Source: Sphingomonadaceae bacterium (GTDB lineage Bacteria; Pseudomonadota; Alphaproteobacteria; Sphingomonadales; Sphingomonadaceae). Taken from it: 10,124 nt of DNA. The notes under the pieces are model-generated. The model saw nothing but the letters and a program-made list of their open reading frames with translations, was not told where the DNA came from and did no database searches. The stretch is taken from positions 1 to 10,124 of the forward strand of contig CANEVG010000100.1 of the NCBI GenBank assembly GCA_947442095.1, given 5' to 3'. Positions 1 to 6,073 of this stretch are shown here, one piece after another. Within the stretch, counting starts at the first letter, position 1. Each line of letters opens with the position of its first letter. Made by a program: the position numbers and the translations under genes.

Positions 1-188
1 ATCGTGCCGTCGTGATCGAGCACGGGCACCTGGCCTTCCGGATTGATCGCGGTGAACCACGGCTGGTGCTGCTCGAACTTGTGCAGATCGACGTAGATGC
101 TCTCGTAATCGAGCCCCTTCTCCTTGAGCGGGGCCATCGATTTCAAGGAATTTGCCAGCGGTTCGGCGTGGTAGTATTTGAGCGTCAT
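1..188 (-). CDS. LigF-like glutathione S-transferase (beta-etherase family), N-terminal part only
   Basis: Only the first 62 residues lie in the window; the rest runs off the left edge. They form the thioredoxin-fold, glutathione-binding domain of a GST. Asn13-Ser14 sits at the usual position of the GSH-activating residue, KFEQH is at 37-41, and INPEGQVPVL at 49-57 carries the cis-proline (Pro55) that contacts glutathione. The pattern (ANSLK, KFEQH, INP-G-QVP) closely matches what I remember of LigF, the beta-etherase of Sphingobium SYK-6 that cleaves beta-aryl ethers with glutathione. The ATG follows the SDR stop codon by 7 bases, so the gene is the last visible member of the operon. The upstream Shine-Dalgarno is weak (AGG about 11 bases away), which suggests translational coupling. 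GST family membership is secure. The beta-etherase role is inferred, and a glutathione lyase of the same family would look alike over this stretch. Confidence 0.85.
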   Translation of the reverse strand, partial: MTLKYYHAEPLANSLKSMAPLKEKGLDYESIYVDLHKFEQHQPWFTAINPEGQVPVLDHDGT

Positions 189-195
189 GGGAGTG

Positions 196-945
196 TTACC
201 TGATTGCAAGAGTGCCGAGCACGCCGCCATCCACCGCCCAGCTCTGGCCAGTGACATGCGCAGCCGTGCCCGAGAGAAGGAAGACGGCGACCTCCGCCAC
301 ATCGGCCGCGCTACCCAGCCGCTGCTGCGGCACATTGGCGGCAAGCGAGGTCAGCTGTTCAGGCGGGACGCCGTCGAGCAGAGGCGTATCGATGAAGCCG
401 GGAACGAGACAATTAACGCGCACGCCATGCGGCGCAGCTTCCAGCGCCGCCGCGCGGGCAAGGCCGAGCACTGCGTGCTTGCTCATCACATAGCCGACGT
501 TCATCGCCATGCCGCGCTCGGAAGCCAGGCTACCGGTGATCAGGATTGAACCCGACCCTCGCGCCTTCATCGCCGGCAGCACATGGCGCATTGCCCAGAA
601 CGGGGCCTGCATGTTCACGGCCATCAGCGAAGCGAACGCATCGTCGGTATAACTTTCGAGCGGTGCAAACGTACCCCCCGTTCCTGCATTAAGGAACAAA
701 GCGTCGATCGCCCCATGCTCGGCCACCGCGCTTTCCAGCGCTGCAATCAACTGGTCTTGCTGGCCGACATCTGCCGCCGCCCAGCCCGCGCCTGCGCCCA
801 GTTGCGCGCAAAGATCGGCCAGCATTTCGCTGCGCCGCGCGATCAGTGTGACCCGCGCGCCCGCCTTGATCACGCGCTCGGCCGTCGCCCGACCGATGCC
901 GGTCGAGGCGCCAGTGATCACCACATGCCGGCCCGCAAAATCCAT
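196..945 (-). CDS. Short-chain dehydrogenase/reductase (classical SDR), candidate C-alpha alcohol dehydrogenase
   Basis: This 249-residue protein is a classical cytoplasmic NAD(P)-dependent oxidoreductase of normal family length. Visible motifs are the cofactor loop TGASTGIG at 11-18, Asp59-Val60, NAG at 86-88, Asn111, catalytic Ser139, the YVMSK motif (Tyr152, Lys156) and the PG turn at 182-183. Arg37-Arg38 after the second strand, rather than an acidic residue, leans towards NADP(H), but this is not decisive. I chose the ATG at 945 because it overlaps the upstream stop as TGATG and places the Rossmann motif at the usual position. An upstream in-frame ATG at 987 would add 14 residues inside the neighbouring gene and is less likely. 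In this operon a role in oxidising the benzylic alcohol of a beta-aryl ether, as LigD/LigL/LigN do in SYK-6, is plausible. However, it is shorter than LigD (about 305 residues) and not obviously close to it, so the substrate is inferred from context only. Confidence 0.88.
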   Translation of the reverse strand: MDFAGRHVVITGASTGIGRATAERVIKAGARVTLIARRSEMLADLCAQLGAGAGWAAADVGQQDQLIAALESAVAEHGAIDALFLNAGTGGTFAPLESYTDDAFASLMAVNMQAPFWAMRHVLPAMKARGSGSILITGSLASERGMAMNVGYVMSKHAVLGLARAAALEAAPHGVRVNCLVPGFIDTPLLDGVPPEQLTSLAANVPQQRLGSAADVAEVAVFLLSGTAAHVTGQSWAVDGGVLGTLAIR

Positions 946-1409
946 CAGCCAGCTTTCGGTGCGATGAAATCCGCCCAGACCTGCCACTCTGGCTTGTCAT
1001 CCGCATCGGGAACCCATTGCTGCGCCATCAAGGCCCGCGCCGCTGGTTCCGCCATGCCCTGATGATCGCGGTGCAGCCGATAGAAGAACGCGCTGACCCG
1101 CCAGTTCATGATGCAATGGACATGGACAGGCTTCGGTCCTTGCTCGACCGCAGCACGAAACGCAGCAAAATGCGCTTCCTTGGGTGCATCGAACGGGACA
1201 GGGATATGGCTATAGACAATGCCCTGCGCGGCAAATTTTCCGGCAGCATCGGCCAACGCCTCGGGATGGCTGAGCAACGACACGTTGATGACCTGCCGCA
1301 CGCCGATCGCTGCAAGCCGCGCCACATCCTGCTCTTCGATCCGGCCCGAAGTGGTGATCTCACCGTTCAGCCGTTGCCAGCCCCGTATATCGGCAGGATC
1401 GCTTGCCAT
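945..1409 (-). CDS. DUF442-like protein tyrosine phosphatase-fold protein with shortened P-loop
   Basis: This 154-residue, probably cytoplasmic protein resembles the DUF442 / TIGR01244-type phosphatase-like family, often annotated as 'beta-lactamase hydrolase-like' or 'protein tyrosine phosphatase family'. The N-terminal pattern (INGEITTSGRI-type start, then AAIGVRQVINV at 33-43) and the later VHVHC at 95-99 fit that fold. The signature loop reads Cys99-Ile-Met-Asn-Trp-Arg104, that is C-x4-R, not the C-x5-R of active cysteine phosphatases. Phosphatase activity is therefore doubtful, although similar short loops occur in this family as I remember it. The start has a good Shine-Dalgarno (GAGGG, 7 bases before the ATG) and lies 10 bases after the amidohydrolase stop. 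Its stop codon overlaps the SDR start. The tight packing argues for a role in the pathway, such as a small hydrolase or accessory protein, but the function is unknown. Confidence 0.75.
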   Translation of the reverse strand: MASDPADIRGWQRLNGEITTSGRIEEQDVARLAAIGVRQVINVSLLSHPEALADAAGKFAAQGIVYSHIPVPFDAPKEAHFAAFRAAVEQGPKPVHVHCIMNWRVSAFFYRLHRDHQGMAEPAARALMAQQWVPDADDKPEWQVWADFIAPKAG

Positions 1410-1419
1410 AGCCGCGCCC

Positions 1420-2292
1420 TCAGCTCAGCCCGAGCAGGCGCACGGCGTTGTCCTTCATGATGACGGGCAGAACCTCATCCTTGAAACCCACCTTCAGCGC
1501 GGCATCGATCCACTTCTGCGGATGGATCAGCGGAAAGTCCGATCCGAACAGCATCTTATGCTTGAGCTGCGTGTTGGCATACTGGATGATCTGCGGCGCG
1601 AAGTACTTGGGGCTCCAGCCCGAAAGGTCGATAAACACGTTGTCCTTGTGCAGGGCCATCGAGAGGCTTTCGTCCACCCACGGCCACGAGGGGTGCGCGA
1701 GGATGATTTTCATGTCGGGAAAATCGACCGCGACATCATCGATCAGGATGGGCTGGCCATATTTCAGCCGCATGCCGCCGCCGCCGCGCATACCGGTGCC
1801 CATGCCCGAATGGCCGGTGTGGAATATCGCGGGCAGGCCGTATTCGGCAATGACTTCGTAGATCGGATACGCAACGCGGTCTGCCGGGTGGCAATCCTGC
1901 ACGATGCCGTGGAACTTGAAGCCCTTGACCCCGTAGTTCTCGATCAGATCGCGCGCCTCGCGCGCACCGAACTTGCCCTTGTGCGGATCGATCGAAGCGA
2001 AGGCGATACAAATATCATCGTTCTTGAGCGCGATCTCGGCGACTTCGTAGTTTGACACCCGCTTCGCACCCATGCCGCTTTCGGCATCCACGGTGAACAT
2101 GCAGAACGCAATGTGCTGCTCGCGGTAGATCTCGACGATCTCAGGCATCTTGGGCCGTTCGCGCGGGGCCTTGAAATAAGCCGAAGCCGCATCGAAAAAC
2201 TTGCCCATTACCGCGTCTTCGGGATCGTGGCACGAAACTTCGGCGTGAACGTGAACGTCGATGGCCTTGATCTTCGCAATGTCGATGGGCAC
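1420..2292 (-). CDS. Amidohydrolase-superfamily (PF04909-type) hydrolase, candidate aryl beta-ketoacyl-CoA hydrolase
   Basis: This is a TIM-barrel metal-dependent hydrolase or decarboxylase of the amidohydrolase-2 type. Counting from the GTG start, the metal-ligand motifs are HVH (His14, His16), FHTGH with His158, AHPSWPW with His200, and GSDFP with Asp252; KFH at 126-128 is a further conserved element. I chose GTG at 2292 (290 residues) because AAGGA lies 8 bases upstream. A TTG at 2322 would add 10 residues but has no such site. Relatives of this family are annotated in phenylpropanoid side-chain clusters (for example the phd genes of Corynebacterium) as hydrolases that split 4-hydroxyphenyl-beta-ketoacyl-CoA to the aromatic acid and acetyl-CoA. 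Here, next to an acyl-CoA synthetase and an ALDH, that would be the last carbon-carbon cleavage. The family is certain and this reaction is inferred; a decarboxylase or lactonase role is the main alternative. Confidence 0.85.
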   Translation of the reverse strand: MPIDIAKIKAIDVHVHAEVSCHDPEDAVMGKFFDAASAYFKAPRERPKMPEIVEIYREQHIAFCMFTVDAESGMGAKRVSNYEVAEIALKNDDICIAFASIDPHKGKFGAREARDLIENYGVKGFKFHGIVQDCHPADRVAYPIYEVIAEYGLPAIFHTGHSGMGTGMRGGGGMRLKYGQPILIDDVAVDFPDMKIILAHPSWPWVDESLSMALHKDNVFIDLSGWSPKYFAPQIIQYANTQLKHKMLFGSDFPLIHPQKWIDAALKVGFKDEVLPVIMKDNAVRLLGLS

Positions 2293-2300
2293 GAGCTTGG

Positions 2301-2305
2301 TCCTT
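2301..2305 (-). promoter_or_regulatory. Ribosome binding site deciding the amidohydrolase GTG start
   Basis: AAGGA on the minus strand lies 8 bases before the GTG at 2292. It is the strongest Shine-Dalgarno-like match in this gap and falls inside the possible N-terminal extension from the TTG at 2322. This favours the shorter, GTG-initiated protein. Confidence 0.6.
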
Positions 2306-2312
2306 AAACGCA

Positions 2313-2339
2313 GCCCCGACAACCATGGGTCGCCGGGGC
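2313..2339 (-). other. Intergenic hairpin between aldehyde dehydrogenase and amidohydrolase
   Basis: On the minus strand GCCCCG pairs with CGGGGC, extended by AC/GT after a three-base bulge, around an 8-base loop. It starts about 37 bases after the ALDH stop and ends shortly before the amidohydrolase ribosome binding site. There is no following T-tract, so it is not a typical intrinsic terminator. It could protect the upstream mRNA or tune downstream translation; this is inference. Confidence 0.35.
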
Positions 2340-2376
2340 CACTTATTTCACAACATCAGGTATCAGAAGGCTAGGC

Positions 2377-3801
2377 TTAGACCAGCGCATCCTTCTTGAC
2401 GGTGATCACCTGGCTGTAGGTGAACTCCTTCAGGCCCTCGATGCCATATTCGGCGCCAAAGCCGGACTGCTTGTGGCCGCCGAAAGGCGCAAAAGGCGAG
2501 AGGTGGAGGAACTCGTTGATCCACACCGTGCCGGTTTCCAGCTGCTCGGCAATCTTCACGCCGCGATCGGTATCCTTGGTCCACACCGCGCCGGCGAGGC
2601 CATATTCCGAGTTGTTGGCGCGCGCGATGACTTCGTCGTCCGACGAGAACTTCATCAGCGGCATGACCGGGCCGAACTGCTCCTCGGCAACAATCCGCGC
2701 GTCTTCGGGCGGGTTGTCGAGGATGGTGATCGGCACATAGTAGCCGGAACCCGAAGGATCGACTTCGCCGCCGACGAGGAACTTGTAGCCGTTCGACTTC
2801 GCGTCCTCGATCAGCTCGCAAACGCGGTCGAACTGCTTCTTGTTCTGGATCGGGCCCACGCCAGTGCCTTGGTTGGCGCCATCGCCGACCGTGACGGTCT
2901 TGGCATAAGCGGCAATCGCAGCGCTCATCTCGTCGTAGATATCCTCGTGGATATAGATGCGCTTGGCAGCGACGCAGATCTGGCCTGCGTTGGTGAAGCT
3001 CGACCAGAACAGCTGCTCGGCCACCTTAGCCACGTCGGCATCGGGCAGCACGATCGAGGCGTCGTTGCCGCCGAGTTCGAGCGTGATGCGCTTGAGGTCC
3101 TTCGAGGCGCCTTCCATGATCTTCTTGCCGGTCGCGGTCGAGCCGGTGAAGGTGATCTTGTCGATATCCGGGTGCGCGGTGATCATAGGGCCGAGCGCAT
3201 CTTCGCCAGTGATGATATTGACGACGCCAGCAGGCACGATGTCCTTGATCAGCTCGGCAAACTTGAGCGTGGTCAGCGGCGTGAACGGCGAGGGCTTGAG
3301 CACGATGGTGCAGCCCGCAAGAATCGCGGGGGCAATCTTCTGCACCGCCATCAGCACCGGGAAGTTCCACGGCACGATGCCGCCGACAACACCGACCGGT
3401 ACGCGGCGCGTGCGGCTGAAGCGCTGGTCGCTGTCCTCGTTGATCGTCTCTTCAAGGGTCAGCGTCGACTGCGCGTTCATCATCGCCGAGCAGCCGCCGA
3501 TTTCGAACTGGGCCTGCTGGTGCGGCTTGCCCTGTTCGGCGGTGAGCAGGCGGAACAACTCGTCGAAGTTGGCGTCGATGGCGGCGGCCATCTTCTGAAT
3601 GACAGCGCGGCGATCATCGACCGGTGTCTTCGACCAGGTCTTGAACGCGGCGCGGGCAGCGGCGACGGCCTTGTCCAGCTCGGCAGCGCCGCAGGACGGC
3701 ACCGAGCCGATGACCTGCTCGTTGGCCGGGTTTACCACATCGAGCGTGGCTGCAGTGGTGACCAGTTCACCGTTGATCAGATTGGGATACACTTGAGCCA
3801 T
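2377..3801 (-). CDS. NAD(P)+-dependent aldehyde dehydrogenase
   Basis: This 474-residue protein is a full-length soluble aldehyde dehydrogenase. It has the PWNFP motif (144-148, with Asn146 of the oxyanion hole), Lys169 in KPSPFTP for cofactor binding, FTGSTATGK around 218-226 at the nicotinamide site, general base Glu242 in LELGG and the catalytic nucleophile Cys276 in NAGQICVAAK. The EEQFGP motif near the C-terminus is also present. No signal peptide is seen, so it is cytoplasmic. The ATG has GGAGAGA 4-5 bases upstream. Lying directly after the PQQ alcohol dehydrogenase, it is the natural next step, oxidising the aldehyde made there to a carboxylic acid. In a beta-aryl ether pathway this would be vanilloyl acetaldehyde to vanilloylacetate, the step done by ValA in SYK-6. 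The enzyme class is certain and the substrate is inferred. The 72-base gap upstream may hold its own weak promoter. Confidence 0.95.
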   Translation of the reverse strand: MAQVYPNLINGELVTTAATLDVVNPANEQVIGSVPSCGAAELDKAVAAARAAFKTWSKTPVDDRRAVIQKMAAAIDANFDELFRLLTAEQGKPHQQAQFEIGGCSAMMNAQSTLTLEETINEDSDQRFSRTRRVPVGVVGGIVPWNFPVLMAVQKIAPAILAGCTIVLKPSPFTPLTTLKFAELIKDIVPAGVVNIITGEDALGPMITAHPDIDKITFTGSTATGKKIMEGASKDLKRITLELGGNDASIVLPDADVAKVAEQLFWSSFTNAGQICVAAKRIYIHEDIYDEMSAAIAAYAKTVTVGDGANQGTGVGPIQNKKQFDRVCELIEDAKSNGYKFLVGGEVDPSGSGYYVPITILDNPPEDARIVAEEQFGPVMPLMKFSSDDEVIARANNSEYGLAGAVWTKDTDRGVKIAEQLETGTVWINEFLHLSPFAPFGGHKQSGFGAEYGIEGLKEFTYSQVITVKKDALV

Positions 3802-3840
3802 GGTTCTCTCCGTCCTCGTGTAAGTGTTCTGGGTGTGAAT

Positions 3841-3869
3841 GTTATTGCAACTGTTCTACCCTATAGCAA
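3841..3869 (-). promoter_or_regulatory. Possible internal promoter before the aldehyde dehydrogenase
   Basis: In the 72-base gap between the PQQ dehydrogenase stop and the ALDH start, the minus strand reads TTGCTA (3864-3869), a 17-base spacer, then AATAAC (3841-3846). Each box matches four of six sigma70 consensus positions. A start of transcription near 3834 would give a leader of about 33 bases with a good ribosome binding site. The match is modest and could be chance. Confidence 0.3.
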
Positions 3870-3873
3870 TTTC

Positions 3874-5991
3874 CTAGCGCGATGCCAACGCTTTGTCCTC
3901 GTTGGCGCGCTTGATAAGATACATGCGAATGGCCTCGGCGTCAGGGGCCTTTAGCGCCGCCTTGAACGAGACCATGCCCATTTCGTGGAGCTGGCCGCCA
4001 ATAACGATGGCCTTGAGCGCTTCGGCCGAACCGATCGTCCCCGAATGGCGCAGGTCGGGGTTAAGGCTACCAGAAATCGCGGCGTCGCCGTGGCACATCG
4101 CGCAGTAGCGGCCATAGAGCTGCCCGCCCTTGGTCGCCTGTGCCAGTGTGCCGTTGAACGGCGGCGGATCGAGCACCATCTGGTTCATCGGCGGCGGTGC
4201 GGGCAGCTGGCCCGATGCGCCAAGCTTGAACACCATCAAACGGCTGATATTGCGACCCGCGCCGCCCTTGTTCGCTAGCACGCCGGTAGCCACATCCCAC
4301 ACGCCGCCCCAGCCCACGAGAATAGCGACATACTGCTCGCCATCGATCGCATAGGTCATCGGCGCGGCGATGATCCCGCTCTGCGCCGGGAACGACCACA
4401 GCTTCTCGCCCTTGTCCGCGGTGTAGGCCACGAACTCGCCGCCCGCAGTGCCCTGGAACACCAGATTGCCCGCTGTGGAGAGCACGCCGCCGTTGGAGGG
4501 GCCGAGCAGATCGACTTTCCAAGCCGGTTTCTTGTTCACCACGTCCCAGGCCACGAGCTGGCCAGTCGTTGCGACCTTTGCATCGTCCTGAGCCTTGAGG
4601 TCGGCCGGCATCGCTACGGCGTAACCATCGAGCCCGATCGACCAACCGAAACTACCCGCCTTCCAGTCCTTCGCAGCCATATATGGGTAGGCTGCAAGGT
4701 TGGTCGGAATATAGAGATAGCCGGTCTTGGGGCTGTAGCTCTGCGGCTGCCAGCTGTGTGCGCCAACCGCGCCCGGCAGGCTGATGAACGCCTTGCCGGT
4801 CTTTTCGTAGCGGGCCTCGGGGTTGATACTGGGACGGCCGGTTTCAGGATCCAGACCAGTCGCCCAGTTCACCGGCACCCAAGGTGTTCCCGAAATGAAC
4901 TTGCCCGTCTTCACATCGAGTACATAGACGTGGCCGTTCTTGGGCGCATGCATCGCGACATGGCGCTTTTGGCCGCCGATCATCACATCGGCCACCGTGA
5001 TCTGCTGATCCGAATCGAAGTCCCAGCGGTCTTCCGGGGTTTCCTGGAAGTGCCAGACATACTGGCCGGTATCGGCATTCACTGCCACGATCGAGGACGT
5101 GTAGAGGCTGTCACCCTCGCGGCCGTTGGCTGCAGGGTTCCACGGCTCGGCATTGCCGGTGCCAAAGAGCACAAGGTTGGTTTCGGGATCATAAGTGATC
5201 GAATCCCAGACGGTGCCGCCACCGCCAAGCTCCCACCACTTGTTGCCCCAGGTCTTGGCCGCCGCCTCATGCGCCGCCTTATTGACGCCTTCCTTGCCGA
5301 AGCCCTGCGCCGGATTGCCGGGCACGGTATTGAAACGCCACACTTCTTTGCCTGTCTCAGGGTCGTAGGCCGAGATCGAACCGCGCGCCTTGTATTCCGA
5401 ACCGGCTGAACCGATCAGCACGCGGCCCTTAACGACACGCGGCGCGCCAGTGATGGTATAATCGGTCTGGTTGGCCACCACGGTCTTCGACCAGATCACC
5501 GAGCCGGTCTTCTGGTCGAGCGCAATCAGACGGCCATCGAGCGCAGCCACGAACACCTTGTCACCGTAGAGTGCGACACCGCGGTTCACGGCATCGCAGC
5601 AGGCGCGGTACAGCGTGCTGCGCGGCACCTTGGGATCGAACGCCCAAAGCGGCTTGCCGGTCTTCGCGTCATAGGCTTTCACCATCGACCACGCGGTGGT
5701 GACATAGAGCACGCCGTCGTGCACCAGCGGCGTGGCTTCCTGCCCACGCGCAGTGTCCATCTCGGCAAACCAGGCGAGGCCCAATTGGTCGACGTTGTAT
5801 TCGTTGACCTGCTTTAGCGGCGAGAAGCGCTGCTCGGCGTAGTCGCGCCCATAGCTCAGCCACTCACCAGCGGGCACGTTGCGGAGCATCGCCTCAGTCA
5901 CCCCGGCGATAGCACCGGACTGCGCCACAGCCCCTGCGGCAAGCGCCAGAGCCGACGCTGCAACCATCCTCGACACAAATGACATGCGCAT
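3874..5991 (-). CDS. PQQ-dependent quinohemoprotein alcohol dehydrogenase (type II, heme c) with signal peptide
   Basis: This 705-residue periplasmic protein begins with a Sec signal peptide (basic start, hydrophobic 10-20, likely cleavage after AVA at 21-23). An eight-bladed PQQ beta-propeller follows, and a C-terminal cytochrome c domain carries CAMCH at 630-634, with Met671 or Met673 as likely sixth heme ligand. Propeller features are the vicinal disulfide Cys131-Cys132 over the quinone, Glu199 and Asn280 as metal ligands, catalytic Asp324 and Lys351 in APKNG. Asp326 lies two residues after the catalytic Asp, the position that marks lanthanide-using enzymes such as XoxF. The ATG at 5991 has AGAGGA about 10 bases upstream; an ATG two codons later is possible. 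It oxidises a primary or secondary alcohol and passes electrons through its heme to a soluble cytochrome. In context the substrate may be the gamma-hydroxyl of a hydroxypropiophenone (HPV) or of the intact aryl ether, a step given to HpvZ, a GMC-type oxidoreductase, in SYK-6. The substrate is inferred. Confidence 0.95.
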   Translation of the reverse strand: MRMSFVSRMVAASALALAAGAVAQSGAIAGVTEAMLRNVPAGEWLSYGRDYAEQRFSPLKQVNEYNVDQLGLAWFAEMDTARGQEATPLVHDGVLYVTTAWSMVKAYDAKTGKPLWAFDPKVPRSTLYRACCDAVNRGVALYGDKVFVAALDGRLIALDQKTGSVIWSKTVVANQTDYTITGAPRVVKGRVLIGSAGSEYKARGSISAYDPETGKEVWRFNTVPGNPAQGFGKEGVNKAAHEAAAKTWGNKWWELGGGGTVWDSITYDPETNLVLFGTGNAEPWNPAANGREGDSLYTSSIVAVNADTGQYVWHFQETPEDRWDFDSDQQITVADVMIGGQKRHVAMHAPKNGHVYVLDVKTGKFISGTPWVPVNWATGLDPETGRPSINPEARYEKTGKAFISLPGAVGAHSWQPQSYSPKTGYLYIPTNLAAYPYMAAKDWKAGSFGWSIGLDGYAVAMPADLKAQDDAKVATTGQLVAWDVVNKKPAWKVDLLGPSNGGVLSTAGNLVFQGTAGGEFVAYTADKGEKLWSFPAQSGIIAAPMTYAIDGEQYVAILVGWGGVWDVATGVLANKGGAGRNISRLMVFKLGASGQLPAPPPMNQMVLDPPPFNGTLAQATKGGQLYGRYCAMCHGDAAISGSLNPDLRHSGTIGSAEALKAIVIGGQLHEMGMVSFKAALKAPDAEAIRMYLIKRANEDKALASR

Positions 5992-6012
5992 ACTCTTCAG
6001 TCCTCTCTTGCG

Positions 6013-6029
6013 GCCGGTGTGCTCCCGGC
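6013..6029 (-). other. Small hairpin in the leader of the PQQ dehydrogenase gene
   Basis: GCCGG and CCGGC form a perfect 5-bp stem around a 7-base loop, a few bases before the AGAGGA ribosome binding site of the PQQ dehydrogenase. No T-tract follows. It may be chance in GC-rich DNA or may affect translation or mRNA stability. Confidence 0.2.
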
Positions 6030-6073
6030 TTGCCTTAATCGCCTGCTTAAACTTCGTTCTAAACCAATGGGCG

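Noticed and set aside
196..945. Naming the SDR as LigD
   Set aside because: It is about 55 residues shorter than LigD and lacks clear similarity outside general SDR motifs; only its context suggests a C-alpha dehydrogenase role.
946..987. N-terminal extension of the SDR from an ATG at 987
   Set aside because: It would overlap the DUF442-like gene by 43 bases. The ATG at 945 gives a normal SDR start and the TGATG overlap typical of this operon.
2293..2322. TTG start for the amidohydrolase, 10 codons upstream
   Set aside because: The AAGGA site falls 8 bases before the GTG at 2292 and inside the extension, so the GTG start is more likely.
2473..3954. Long plus-strand open frame of 493 codons opposite the aldehyde dehydrogenase
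   Set aside because: It is antisense to a fully motif-supported ALDH, its product is rich in Arg, His, Asp and Val in the way of GC-rich shadow frames, and it shows no recognisable domain.
5992..6073. Promoter for the PQQ dehydrogenase in the 82-base gap
   Set aside because: Only poor box pairs such as TTGGTT or TTTAGA with weak -10 partners were found; nothing better than chance.
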